Assembly: GCF_020532805.1 (NCBI RefSeq)
Contig: NZ_MQTQ01000003.1
Location: forward strand, 30,764-94,763
Source of the DNA: Arthrobacter sp. SO5
Lineage (GTDB): Bacteria > Actinomycetota > Actinomycetes > Actinomycetales > Micrococcaceae
DNA: 64,000 bases
Direction: 5' to 3'
This document shows positions 44,854 through 53,171 of this stretch, piece after piece (position 1 is the first letter of the stretch; every line of letters begins with the position of its first letter). Below the pieces are notes generated by a model. The model did not search any database. It saw only the letters and a list, made by a program, of their open reading frames with translations, and had not been told where the DNA came from. The position numbers were made by a program, and so were the translations under genes.

Positions 44854-46209
44854 TCAGCTGCTGATGCCCAGGGCTTCCAGCATCGGCCGGAATTTCGCCC
44901 ACGTCTCTGCCAGCTCGGCTTCGGGGACCGAGCCCTCCACGATCCCGCAGCCGGCATAGAGCCGGACGGCCTCCGGTGATTCAATGACCGCGCCGCGCAG
45001 GGCGATGCCCCACTCGCCATTTCCGGCGGCGTCGAGCCACCCGACCGGTCCGGCGTACGGGCCGCGGTCCAAGTGCTCGAGCTTGCGGATCAGCGCGCCG
45101 GCCACGGTAGTGGGGGTGCCGCACACGGCCGCCGTCGGGTGCAGCGCGTTGATCAGGGCCAGGCAGGTGGGGACATGGCCTTCCACCTCGGTCAGCTCCG
45201 CCTTCACGTCCGAGGCCAGATGCCACACGTTCGGCAGTTCCAGGATGAACGGTTCGCTGTGCGCATTCATGGCCTCGGAGAAGGGGGCCAGCTGGGTGGT
45301 GAGGGACTGGATCGCGATGTCGTGCTCGTGACGCTGTTTTTCGGAGCCTGCCAGCACGCGTTCGGCGAACTCAAGCGGCGAGCCGGCCATGCCGTCGGCG
45401 TCGCGGCGGTCCAGGGTGCCGGCCAGGACGCGGGCCTGCGCCGTGCGGCCCTCCACCTGGATCAGCATCTCGGGGGTGGAGCCCACCAGCCCGTCGACGC
45501 CGTAGGTCCAGCATTCGCGGTAGCGCACGGCCAGCTGGCGCAGGATCTCCGCCGCATTAACGCCGTCCGGAACGGAGGCGACAATATCGCGGGCCAGCAC
45601 GAGCTTCTCCAGCGCTCCGGTGCGGATTTCCGCGACGCCGGCGGCCACGGCCGCCATCCAGTCCGCCTCACCCAGCGAGCCGGTGCTCAGCGTCGCGGTC
45701 CGCGCCGGGACTTCGGAGACGGCCGCCGGATCGGCTGCCGGTTCCGCGGAAGGAACGACGCCGGGGGTCCCGAGCCAGCGGTCCAGCGCGGCGCGCGCGC
45801 CGGCTTCGGTGAGTTCGCCGTCGTCGAACGTCAGCTGGGTCAGCCAGGCGTTGCCATCGCGGAGGCCCACCACGATTTCGGGGACGATCAGGCGTGACTC
45901 GTGCGCGGAGACCTTCGAGAAGGCGAAGGAACCGAAGGCGACCGGGCCCGTTCCCGGGCAGCCCACGGAATCGGCGATGTCCGCCTCGAGGACCAGGTGG
46001 CGCCACCAGATGTCCGCTTCGAGGAACCGCTCGGGGCCCGTAGCGGTGAACCGGGCGATCTCGCCGAAGCCCACAAGCCCGGCCTCGCGGCGGGTCCAGC
46101 AGAGGACATCATCCCGGACCAGAAACGACGGCAGCCCCCCGGGGAATGATTCTGCATCGAGGGGGAGGGTCAGGGTCCTGACAATTCTGGTACGGAACGC
46201 GCTCGTCAT
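44854..46209 (-). CDS. Isochorismate synthase (menaquinone or siderophore type)
   Basis: 451-residue chorismate-binding enzyme converting chorismate to isochorismate. The general-base region is ALEKLVLARDIVASVP, the substrate region LVGSTPEMLIQVEGRTAQAR, then INALHPTAAVCGTPTTVA and YAGCGIVEGS, ending AELAETWAKFRPMLEALG. It is transcribed away from menG with about 108 bp between the starts, and menD is close by, so it is most simply MenF; salicylate or catechol siderophore use is the alternative. Confidence 0.93.
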   Translation of the reverse strand: MTSAFRTRIVRTLTLPLDAESFPGGLPSFLVRDDVLCWTRREAGLVGFGEIARFTATGPERFLEADIWWRHLVLEADIADSVGCPGTGPVAFGSFAFSKVSAHESRLIVPEIVVGLRDGNAWLTQLTFDDGELTEAGARAALDRWLGTPGVVPSAEPAADPAAVSEVPARTATLSTGSLGEADWMAAVAAGVAEIRTGALEKLVLARDIVASVPDGVNAAEILRQLAVRYRECWTYGVDGLVGSTPEMLIQVEGRTAQARVLAGTLDRRDADGMAGSPLEFAERVLAGSEKQRHEHDIAIQSLTTQLAPFSEAMNAHSEPFILELPNVWHLASDVKAELTEVEGHVPTCLALINALHPTAAVCGTPTTVAGALIRKLEHLDRGPYAGPVGWLDAAGNGEWGIALRGAVIESPEAVRLYAGCGIVEGSVPEAELAETWAKFRPMLEALGISS

Positions 46210-46305
46210 AGTGAGACAACACTACTCCCGCCGCGCCTGCGGGCCGGTTCAGGCAGTGTTCAGCCGCTGATCAGGGCGTGGTTAGTGGGTCCGCCGAACA
46301 TTTGA

Positions 46306-46311
46306 GACAAT
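46306..46311 (+). promoter_or_regulatory. -10 element of a probable leaderless menG transcript
   Basis: GACAAT ends exactly 6 nt before the GTG start of menG. Confidence 0.4.
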
Positions 46312-46317
46312 GTCAGG

Positions 46318-47100
46318 GTGAACCGAGCATCCTTGGATAAGCGTCCGGACGAAGTAGCCACGATGTTTGACGACGTCGCCCCCAAATACGACGTCGTCAA
46401 CGATGTCCTCTCCATGGGACAGACGCGCCGTTGGCGCCGCGTGGTGGTCGAGGCCATGGACGTGCGGGCCGGCCAGCGGGTGCTCGACCTCGCCGCCGGC
46501 ACCGGAACCTCCAGCGAGCCGTATGCCGATGCCGGCATCGAGGTGATCGCCTGTGATTTCTCCCTCGGGATGCTCAAAGTGGGCAAGCGCCGCCGCCCCG
46601 ACATCGACTTCATCGCCGGTGACGCCACCCGCCTGCCCTTCGCCGACAACACGTTCGACGCGAGCACTATCTCCTTCGGCCTGCGCAACGTCAACGAACC
46701 GAAGAAGGCCCTGGCCGAGATGCTGCGGGTCACCAAGCCCGGCGGCAAGCTTGTCATCGCAGAGTTCTCCCAGCCCGTGGTGCCGCTGTGGCGCACCATG
46801 TACACGGAGTACCTGATGCGCGCCCTGCCGGCCATCGCCGTGAAGGTCTCCTCCAACCCGGACGCCTACGTGTACCTCGCCGAGTCCATCCGTGCCTGGC
46901 CGGACCAGGACAACCTTGCGGCCTGGCTGCAGGATGCCGGCTGGGACAACGTCACCTACCGCAACCTCAGCGGCGGCATCGTCGCAGTGCACCGCGCCCA
47001 GAAGCCGCTGGCCGGCCCCGGCGCGGCCGCCGCCGCACTGGCGGCCCACACGGGACCGGTGGCGAAGCTGCGCCGCAACATCATCCGGCCCGCGCGTTAG
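46318..47100 (+). CDS. menG: Demethylmenaquinone methyltransferase
   Basis: SAM-dependent C-methyltransferase (260 residues), last step of menaquinone synthesis; also called UbiE-type. The SAM motif is [16 protein letters not shown], with family motifs [40 protein letters not shown] and [17 protein letters not shown] start at 46318. A C-terminal Ala-rich extension of about 30 residues is present. Leads an operon with a prenyl reductase and a polyprenyl synthase. Confidence 0.95.
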   Translation: MNRASLDKRPDEVATMFDDVAPKYDVVNDVLSMGQTRRWRRVVVEAMDVRAGQRVLDLAAGTGTSSEPYADAGIEVIACDFSLGMLKVGKRRRPDIDFIAGDATRLPFADNTFDASTISFGLRNVNEPKKALAEMLRVTKPGGKLVIAEFSQPVVPLWRTMYTEYLMRALPAIAVKVSSNPDAYVYLAESIRAWPDQDNLAAWLQDAGWDNVTYRNLSGGIVAVHRAQKPLAGPGAAAAALAAHTGPVAKLRRNIIRPAR

Positions 47101-47112
47101 TTCGTCGCTGCC

Positions 47113-48474
47113 GTGAATGTATTGATCGTCGGCGCTGGCCCGGCCGGTTCCACTGCCGCCTACTACCTGGCGCAGGCGGGGATCGACGTCACCGTGCTGG
47201 AGAAGACCAGCTTTCCCCGAGAAAAGGTGTGCGGCGACGGCCTGACCCCCCGCGCCGTCCGCGAAATCCAGAAGCTTGGCCTGCCACACCCCGAAGCCGA
47301 CGGCTGGCGCCGGAACAAGGGACTGCGCCTGCTGGCCGGCGGCCGCAGCATCGAGCTTCCCTGGCCCGAGGTCTCCGACTTCCCGCAGTACGGGCTGATC
47401 CGGACCCGCCTGGGCTTCGACGAGGAACTCGCCCGGCACGCCCAGTCCGCGGGCGCCGTCGTGCTGGAACGCCACAGCGTCACGGAGGCCCTGCGTTCCG
47501 ACGACGGGCGCGTGACCGGGGTCCGGGCTGCGCTGCTTGACGGGGCCGGCCGGAAGACGGGGAAGACCCGTGACTTCAGGGCCGACGTCGTCCTCGCCGC
47601 GGACGGCAACTCCAGCCGCACCGCCGTCTCGCTCGGCCTCCGGAAGCGCGACGACCGCCCCCTCGGCGTCGCCGTCCGCACCTATTTCACCAGCCCGCGG
47701 CACGACGACGACTGGATGGAAGGCTGGCTGGAGCTCCCCGGCCGCGACGGCAAACTGCTGCCCGGCTACGGCTGGGTGTTTGGCGTCGGCGACGGCTCCT
47801 CGAATGTGGGCCTTGGCATCCTGAACTCCTCCAAGGAATTCGGCAAACTCGACTACAAGCAGGTCCTGCGCGAATGGACCGCCGGGATGCCCGCCGAGTG
47901 GGGCTTCACCCCGGAGAACCAGGTGGGCGAGATCCGCGGCGCCGCGCTGCCCATGGGCTTCAACCGCACGCCGCACTACTCGCCGGGGCTGCTGCTGCTC
48001 GGCGACGCCGGCGGCATGGTCTCCCCGTTCAACGGCGAGGGCATCTCCTACGCCATGGAGTCCGCCCGCTTTGCGGCCGAGTTCATCATCGACGCCGAGG
48101 CCCGGGCCGCGTCGGCCGGGTGGACCGGGGCCGACGCCGACGCTCACCTCGCGCGGTACGCGGACTACGTGCGGGACCAGTGGGGTTCGCACTTCACACT
48201 GGGCCGTGCGTTCGCGGCCCTGATCGGCAAGCCCGCCGTGATGAAATTGGCGCTCCGGACGGGCATGCCCATTCCCGTGCTGATGCGGTTCGTCGTGCGG
48301 CTACTGGCCAACCTCACCGACCCTGCGGCCAAGGGCTTCGAAGACCGCGCCATCCGGGTCCTCGAATCGCTGGTCCCGGCCACGTCCAACCAAGGCCGGT
48401 CCAGCGCGGACGGCTCGTCCCACTCCGGCGCCGACTCCGCGGATTCCGCAACCAAAGTTAGGGTTAACCCGTGA
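47113..48474 (+). CDS. Geranylgeranyl-reductase family FAD enzyme (MenJ-like)
   Basis: 453-residue flavoprotein. N-terminal FAD-binding motif VLIVGAGPAGSTAAYYLAQAG, then FPREKVCGDGLTPRAVREIQ, VVLAADGNSSRTAVSLG and LLLLGDAGGMVSPFNGEGIS, all diagnostic of the family. It hydrogenates isoprenoid double bonds; in actinobacteria the partner of menG is usually the enzyme saturating one unit of the menaquinone tail. Starts 12 bp after menG with GTG. Its stop overlaps the next start (GTGA). The C-terminal 30 residues are Ser/Ala/Asp-rich. Confidence 0.92.
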   Translation: MNVLIVGAGPAGSTAAYYLAQAGIDVTVLEKTSFPREKVCGDGLTPRAVREIQKLGLPHPEADGWRRNKGLRLLAGGRSIELPWPEVSDFPQYGLIRTRLGFDEELARHAQSAGAVVLERHSVTEALRSDDGRVTGVRAALLDGAGRKTGKTRDFRADVVLAADGNSSRTAVSLGLRKRDDRPLGVAVRTYFTSPRHDDDWMEGWLELPGRDGKLLPGYGWVFGVGDGSSNVGLGILNSSKEFGKLDYKQVLREWTAGMPAEWGFTPENQVGEIRGAALPMGFNRTPHYSPGLLLLGDAGGMVSPFNGEGISYAMESARFAAEFIIDAEARAASAGWTGADADAHLARYADYVRDQWGSHFTLGRAFAALIGKPAVMKLALRTGMPIPVLMRFVVRLLANLTDPAAKGFEDRAIRVLESLVPATSNQGRSSADGSSHSGADSADSATKVRVNP

Positions 48475-49571
48475 CCAACTCTGCAGACCGCAGCTGGACG
48501 CACGCCGGACACGGCCTGCCGGGCTCTGAACCCGACCTGAACACCACCGCCATCGCCACGGGACTCCAGCTGCCCGCAGGCTTCGCGGCGATCGCGGGGG
48601 ACCCCGACCTCGGGCCCGCCATCACGACGAATCTGGCCCGCGTGGAGAAGAAGCTGCGCGAGGCCATTGCCAACTCGGATCCGCTCGCCGATGCGACGTC
48701 GCGGCACCTGGTGGAAGCCGGCGGCAAGCGCATCCGCCCGCTCCTGACCCTGCTCTGCGCCCACCTCGGCGATGCCTCGCGGCCCGCCGTGGTACAGGCG
48801 GCCGTCGTCGTGGAACTGACCCACCTGGCGACCCTCTACCACGACGACGTGATGGACTCCGCCCCGTTCCGCCGCGGTGCCCCGACCGCCCACGAGGTCT
48901 GGGGCAACTCCGTGGCCGTGCTGACCGGCGACCTGATCTTTGCCCGGGCCTCCATCCTGGTGTCTGAACTAGGCTCCCGCGCGCTCGGCATCCAGGCCCG
49001 CACCTTTGAACGGCTCTGCCTGGGCCAGCTGCATGAGACCGTGGGCCCCCGCCCCGACGAGGATCCTGTGGAGCACTACCTCTCCGTCATCGCGGACAAG
49101 ACAGGCTCGCTGGTGGCAGCCTCCGGCCAGCTCGGCGCGATCTTCTCCGGTGCCGACGAGGCCTACGAGCCGCTCCTGGTCGAGTACGGCGAAAAGGTGG
49201 GCGTCGCTTTCCAGCTGGCCGACGACGTCATTGACGTCACCGGGGCCAAGGTCAAGTCCGGCAAGTCCCCGGGCACCGACCTGCGCGAGGGCGTGCCTAC
49301 CCTGCCCGTGCTCCTGTTGCGCAGGGCCGCCGAGGACGGCGACCGGTCCGCCGTCGAGCTGCTGAAACTGATTGACGGCGACCTCAGCTCCGACGAGGCC
49401 CTCGCCGCCGCCGTCGCGGGCCTGCGCGAGCACCCCGTTACGGCGCAATCCTGGGTGGTGGCCCGCGCCTGGGCCGACGAGGCGATTGCCGCCCTCGCGC
49501 CGCTGCCCGAGGGAGTGGTCAAGACCTCTTTGACCAACTTCGCGCTGGCCGTCGTGGACCGCGCCAGCTGA
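48471..49571 (+). CDS. Long-chain polyprenyl diphosphate synthase
   Basis: 366-residue trans-prenyltransferase making the menaquinone side chain. First Asp-rich motif LYHDDVMDSAPFRRGAPTAH, second FQLADDVIDVTGA, and AGGKRIRPLLTLLCAHLG near the start. The small residue pattern before the first Asp-rich motif (ELTHLATLYHDD) suits long-chain products. The GTG start overlaps the previous stop by 4 bp. Last gene of the menG operon; a hairpin follows. Confidence 0.94.
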   Translation: MTNSADRSWTHAGHGLPGSEPDLNTTAIATGLQLPAGFAAIAGDPDLGPAITTNLARVEKKLREAIANSDPLADATSRHLVEAGGKRIRPLLTLLCAHLGDASRPAVVQAAVVVELTHLATLYHDDVMDSAPFRRGAPTAHEVWGNSVAVLTGDLIFARASILVSELGSRALGIQARTFERLCLGQLHETVGPRPDEDPVEHYLSVIADKTGSLVAASGQLGAIFSGADEAYEPLLVEYGEKVGVAFQLADDVIDVTGAKVKSGKSPGTDLREGVPTLPVLLLRRAAEDGDRSAVELLKLIDGDLSSDEALAAAVAGLREHPVTAQSWVVARAWADEAIAALAPLPEGVVKTSLTNFALAVVDRAS

Positions 49572-49585
49572 TTCTTAAGCGCGGA

Positions 49586-49644
49586 ATGGCCCCGGTTCCC
49601 CCACAAGGATACAAGGTATCCGTTGGGTAGAACCGGGGCCATTT
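49586..49644. terminator. Bidirectional terminator-like hairpin
   Basis: AATGGCCCCGGTTC (49586-49599) pairs with GAACCGGGGCCATT (49631-49644), with an inner GGATAC/GTATCC stem. Lies between the polyprenyl synthase and the converging TetR gene. Confidence 0.7.
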
Positions 49645-49728
49645 CTCCGTTCGCATCAGGTCCACCGGAGGCGTGTGGTGAACCCATGAATGAGCCTATG
49701 ACAGAAATGTCATGCTGTCTACAAGAAA

Positions 49729-50355
49729 TTACACCGACTTCACAGCGAGTGGTGGCACGGCCGCCCCGATCAGGATTTCGGCCGCCGCGCGCGCCTGCCG
49801 GGCCGGTTCGACGGAGCCGGAGATGGCTGCCGTGGTGATCGCGCCCTCCGCCAGTATCGCCAGCTGGGGTCCGAGGCCCGGCGGGGCCCCCGCTTCGGCG
49901 GCCAGTTTGAAGACGAACTCCTGGAAGCCGGCCTTCTGCTCCCGCACAATCTCGGCCACCCGTCCGGACTGCGCGCCGAGCTCTCCGAACGAGTTGACGA
50001 ACGCGCATCCGCGGAATCCCTCGGAACCGAACCAGCCGGCCAGGAAGTCATAGATCGCCAGAAGCCGGTCCTTTGGCTCCGCTGCCGCATCAACGGCAGC
50101 GCCGATACCGGCGGACCAGAGCCGGCGCCAGTCGAGCAGGACCGCTTCCACAATGGCGTCCTTCGACGGAAAGATGCGGTACAGGCGCTTGAGGGGGACC
50201 CCCGAGGCGGCCCGCAGCTCATCCATGCCCACAGCGTGGATCCCGCGGGCATAGAAGAGACCGTTGGCTGCCGCAATGACACTTGCCCGGGCGGCCAGAT
50301 CCTGGGCGGAGTCAAGGTTCGCGTGGGTCTCCCGCGGAGTTAACCGCTCGGTCAT
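49729..50355 (-). CDS. TetR family transcriptional repressor
   Basis: 208 residues. The N-terminal HTH (VIAAANGLFYARGIHAVGMD, ELRAASGVPLKRLYRIFPSK) is followed by a ligand domain with WFGSEGFRGCAFVNSFGELG, typical of the TetR_C_33 or AcrR-like group. The ATG at 50355 is chosen; GGAG lies upstream (reading leftward), and further upstream codons show no similarity. It is divergent from the sigma factor gene, and two copies of a TetR-sized inverted repeat lie between, so autoregulation and control of the sigma gene are likely. Confidence 0.92.
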   Translation of the reverse strand: MTERLTPRETHANLDSAQDLAARASVIAAANGLFYARGIHAVGMDELRAASGVPLKRLYRIFPSKDAIVEAVLLDWRRLWSAGIGAAVDAAAEPKDRLLAIYDFLAGWFGSEGFRGCAFVNSFGELGAQSGRVAEIVREQKAGFQEFVFKLAAEAGAPPGLGPQLAILAEGAITTAAISGSVEPARQARAAAEILIGAAVPPLAVKSV

Positions 50356-50383
50356 GTGCTGTTCCTCCGCTACGGGCTTGCGT

Positions 50384-50401
50384 GGATAACGTTCGTTCTC
50401 T
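50384..50401. promoter_or_regulatory. TetR operator candidate O1
   Basis: GGATAACG-TT-CGTTCTCT: the right arm equals that of the better copy at 50419-50436, the left arm matches at 6 of 8 positions. Lies close to the TetR start. Confidence 0.5.
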
Positions 50402-50418
50402 ATGTTAGGACATGGAGC

Positions 50419-50436
50419 AGAGAACGAGCGTTCTCT
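50419..50436. promoter_or_regulatory. TetR operator candidate O2
   Basis: AGAGAACG-AG-CGTTCTCT, perfect 8-bp arms with 2-base centre. Its centre is 35 bp from that of O1 and 23-40 bp before the sigma factor ATG. Confidence 0.65.
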
Positions 50437-50458
50437 CCAGTTTGAAAGCGAAGGCACG

Positions 50459-51100
50459 ATGAGCACTTTTGAGCTGGAGAGACCGGACCTGCGGGCCCCA
50501 TCTGAACGCGCCCCTGCTGTAACCGGCGGCGCGGCGTCCGCGCCTGATCCGGAGCTCGAGATCCTGGCCGGGCTCCTTGGAGCAGCGGCGCAGGGGGACC
50601 ATGATGCCTTTACGGACTTCTACCGGCGGACCTCGGCCCGGGTCTACGGCCTCGTCCGCCGGATCCTGGTGGATCCCGGGCTCAGCGAAGAGGTGACCCA
50701 GGAGGTTTTCTTCGGGGTATGGCAGGACTCGCGCAAATTCGACCCCAGCCTGGGCAGCCCGCTGGGATGGCTGATGACGATCGCCCACCGGCGCGCCGTC
50801 GACCGGGTCCGATCGCACCAAAGTGGTACCAGCCGGGACCAGCGCTGGGCAGTAGCCTCCCACCTCGCTGCCGACCAGGACGAGGTGGCCGACATCGTCG
50901 CGAGGCGCCTCGATGCCCGCGAACTCATGGCGTCCCTTGCCGGCCTGTCCCCACTGCAGCGCGAATCGATCTCGCTGGCATATTTCGGCTCCCTGACCTA
51001 CCGCGAAGTGGCCGAACGGCTCGAAGCCCCGGTGCCGACCGTCAAGTCCAGAATCAGGGAAGGCCTCCGGCAGCTCCGCCTCCAGCTGGAAACAACCTGA
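50459..51100 (+). CDS. ECF-type RNA polymerase sigma factor (SigK-like)
   Basis: 213 residues. Region 2 is visible as FTDFYRRTSARVYGLVRRIL, EEVTQEVFFGVWQDSRKFDP and GWLMTIAHRRAVDRVR; region 4 as LSPLQRESISLAYFGSLTYR, EVAERLEAPVPTVKSRIREG. No anti-sigma gene follows; the next gene is on the other strand. Control may instead come from the divergent TetR through the two operators. ATG at 50459, with AAGCGAAGG a few bases upstream. SigK assignment is by general resemblance only. Confidence 0.92.
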   Translation: MSTFELERPDLRAPSERAPAVTGGAASAPDPELEILAGLLGAAAQGDHDAFTDFYRRTSARVYGLVRRILVDPGLSEEVTQEVFFGVWQDSRKFDPSLGSPLGWLMTIAHRRAVDRVRSHQSGTSRDQRWAVASHLAADQDEVADIVARRLDARELMASLAGLSPLQRESISLAYFGSLTYREVAERLEAPVPTVKSRIREGLRQLRLQLETT

Positions 51101-51119
51101 CCGGGAGAACCAGAAAGGC

Positions 51120-51548
51120 TTAGTTCTCTTCCTCGTCGTTGAAGGCCCACTCGAACATGTCGAAGACGAACTCGGAGAAGGTTCCTTCCTCGCTCTTCCA
51201 CTGGCCGCGGGCGTTGTTGCGGCGGTACACGATCGGGTCCGGAACGCTGAGGTCGCCGACCCGGAATCCCCAGGTGAACTGCTCTTCCTCGTCCTCAAGG
51301 AACATGAGGAAGCCTTCGTCATCGACTTCGAGCTCTTCGGGGTCCCAGAAGTAGTGGTACGCCTCCATGATGTCCTCGCAGCCGCCGACCGCCAGGTAGA
51401 ACTCCCGCAGCACCAGCGGCACCTGGAACTGGTGCTCGGCGAGGGCGGTATCCAGCTCATCCGCCGGGAGGCCATCCTCGTCCTGCCATTCGTCTTCGAG
51501 ATACTTCGGAACAAGCGCGCGGAATTTCTCGAGGAACATGTCAGTCAT
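51120..51548 (-). CDS. Acidic SUKH/SMI1-KNR4-like protein
   Basis: 142 residues, strongly acidic (runs such as LEDEEEQF and the end NDEEEN). The pattern VPLVLREFYLAVGGCEDIME, then DEGFLMFLEDEEEQ, then RNNARG.W resembles SMI1/KNR4 (SUKH) proteins, often immunity proteins or small regulators. No toxin gene is adjacent, so a housekeeping or orphan role is possible. ATG at 51548. Convergent with the sigma gene, 19 bp between stops. Confidence 0.75.
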   Translation of the reverse strand: MTDMFLEKFRALVPKYLEDEWQDEDGLPADELDTALAEHQFQVPLVLREFYLAVGGCEDIMEAYHYFWDPEELEVDDEGFLMFLEDEEEQFTWGFRVGDLSVPDPIVYRRNNARGQWKSEEGTFSEFVFDMFEWAFNDEEEN

Positions 51549-51561
51549 TGTCTTATCCTAG

Positions 51562-52233
51562 CTAATCCCTGGCCCCACTTTCCGCCGCGTCCAGGCCAAG
51601 ACGGTGCCAGCCGCGGACCGCCAGCGGAACGCACCAGTGGCGCCGCCAGGCCGTGACACGGAAGGCGAACACGACGGCGGCCACGGCACCCGCCGTCACG
51701 GCATTGAAGCTGCCCGTGATGGACAGGGCCGCTGTGAGGGCAGCCCCTGCGAAGGCCGGCAGGGCATAAATGTCCCGGGGGTCGAACAGCTGCGGAACCT
51801 CGTTGGCGGTAATGTCCCGCAGCAGGCCGCCGCCCACCGCCGTCGTGACCCCCAGGAGGACCGCCGCGATCGGATGCATCCCGGCGGCCAGGGCCTTGAG
51901 CGTACCGGTGATGCAGAACAACGCCAGCCCGCCGGCGTCGAAGAGTACCAGCAGCGACGTGTTGCGCTGGACGCTGGAGAACAGGAAATACACCAGCACC
52001 GCGGCGAGCAGCGGAGGCGCCAGATACGCCGGGTTGGTGAACGCCGCGGGCGGGCCGGTGTTGATGATGATGTCGCGGATGACGCCACCGCCCAGGCTGA
52101 CCACCGAGGCCAGCAGCAGGGAACCGATGATGTCGAACTGCTTCCGGGCCGCGAGCAGGGAGCCGGACACCGCGAAAAAGAACACGCCGGCGAGGTCAAG
52201 CCAGACCAGGACAATGCTGAAGGAGAAGGTCAT
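51562..52233 (-). CDS. TRIC/UPF0126 family membrane channel
   Basis: 223 residues, seven hydrophobic segments. The paired Gly-rich motifs SLGGGVIRDII and AVGGGLLRDITANE mark the two inverted halves of this family, which includes bacterial trimeric intracellular cation channels. ATG at 52233 has AAGGAGAAGG inside the preceding coding-strand leader only on the other strand; the start is chosen from the beginning of the first helix. Shares no strand with the chelatase gene 61 bp away (divergent). Confidence 0.9.
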   Translation of the reverse strand: MTFSFSIVLVWLDLAGVFFFAVSGSLLAARKQFDIIGSLLLASVVSLGGGVIRDIIINTGPPAAFTNPAYLAPPLLAAVLVYFLFSSVQRNTSLLVLFDAGGLALFCITGTLKALAAGMHPIAAVLLGVTTAVGGGLLRDITANEVPQLFDPRDIYALPAFAGAALTAALSITGSFNAVTAGAVAAVVFAFRVTAWRRHWCVPLAVRGWHRLGLDAAESGARD

Positions 52234-52294
52234 GGAGCGTCCCGGTCGATAACAAGGGGGCGGATAGGGCGGCTCCAACGCTACGCTAACGGCT

Positions 52295-53041
52295 ATGAAT
52301 AGCCCCATCCTGATCGCCTGCGCCCACGGAACCTCCAGCCCGCTCGGCGCCGCGGAGGTCAACGCCCTCCGCGACGGGATCGCCGCCCTGCGGCCCGGGC
52401 TCGAGGTCCGCGCGGCTTACGTCGACGTGCAGGACCCTGAACTGCCGGCAGTCGTGGCGGGGCTGCCGGCGGGGGAGGCCGCCGTCGTCGTTCCTCTGCT
52501 GCTCAGCGTCGGCTACCACGTCAAGGTGGACATCGCCCGGGCCGTCAGGAGCCGGCCGGGCACCCGAGCGGCCGCCCCGCTGGGGCCCGATCCGCGGCTC
52601 GCGGCGTTGCTGGACCGGCGGCTGAGGGAAGCCGGCGTGACCGATAACGACGCCGTGATCCTCGCCGCTGCCGGGTCCTCCGACCCCACCGCCGCGCAAA
52701 ACGTCGAGGAACTCGCAGGCCAGCTCCGTGCCCTGCGGTCCAACCGGATCGTGGCCGCCTACGGCGCCTCGGCGAAGCCGACGGTAGCGGAGGCTCTGGC
52801 CATGCTCCGCGAGGAGGCCGCGGGCGGGGCCGGCGCGGGGGAGTCCGCCGGGGCAGTGGACCTGGGCGGCCGCGTGGTTATCGCCGCGTACCTGCTGGCT
52901 CCCGGCTTCTTCCACGACCAGCTCGCCAAGGCCGGCGCGGACCTCGTCACAGCGGCACTCCTGCCGTCCCCGGTGCTCGCCGAAATTGCGCTGGATCGCT
53001 ACGACGCAGCCCTCGCCGCGGTGCCGCAGGCGCCGGCCTGA
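52295..53041 (+). CDS. Sirohydrochlorin chelatase (CbiX/SirB-like)
   Basis: 248 residues in two CbiX halves. N-terminal metal/substrate motif ILIACAHGTSSPLGAAEVNA, PLLLSVGYHVKVDI; second half VILAAAGSSDPTAAQNVEEL and VVIAAYLLAPGFFHDQL. Inserts Fe2+ into sirohydrochlorin to make siroheme, or Co2+ in cobalamin synthesis; the sulfite reductase next door favours iron. A TACGCT hexamer 7 nt before the ATG suggests a leaderless message. Gap to the next gene is 130 bp. Confidence 0.9.
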   Translation: MNSPILIACAHGTSSPLGAAEVNALRDGIAALRPGLEVRAAYVDVQDPELPAVVAGLPAGEAAVVVPLLLSVGYHVKVDIARAVRSRPGTRAAAPLGPDPRLAALLDRRLREAGVTDNDAVILAAAGSSDPTAAQNVEELAGQLRALRSNRIVAAYGASAKPTVAEALAMLREEAAGGAGAGESAGAVDLGGRVVIAAYLLAPGFFHDQLAKAGADLVTAALLPSPVLAEIALDRYDAALAAVPQAPA

Positions 53042-53135
53042 AGGGCTCACCCCTGCACAGCAGCCGCGCCGCTTCAAGGCCCGCCGGGGCTTCGTGACGA
53101 TTTGTTGCCCTCGGTGACCCTGCATTTCTGACCCT

Positions 53136-53165
53136 TTGTGACGGCATTGCGGCCGCCCCTACAGT
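53136..53165 (+). promoter_or_regulatory. Promoter of sulfite reductase operon, leaderless type
   Basis: TTGTGA (53136-53141), 18-bp spacer, TACAGT (53160-53165), then 6 nt to the ATG. The stretch GCCCCTA..GTCGGT.CATG is shared with the cysG promoter at 62677-62705. Confidence 0.6.
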
Positions 53166-53171
53166 CGGTCC

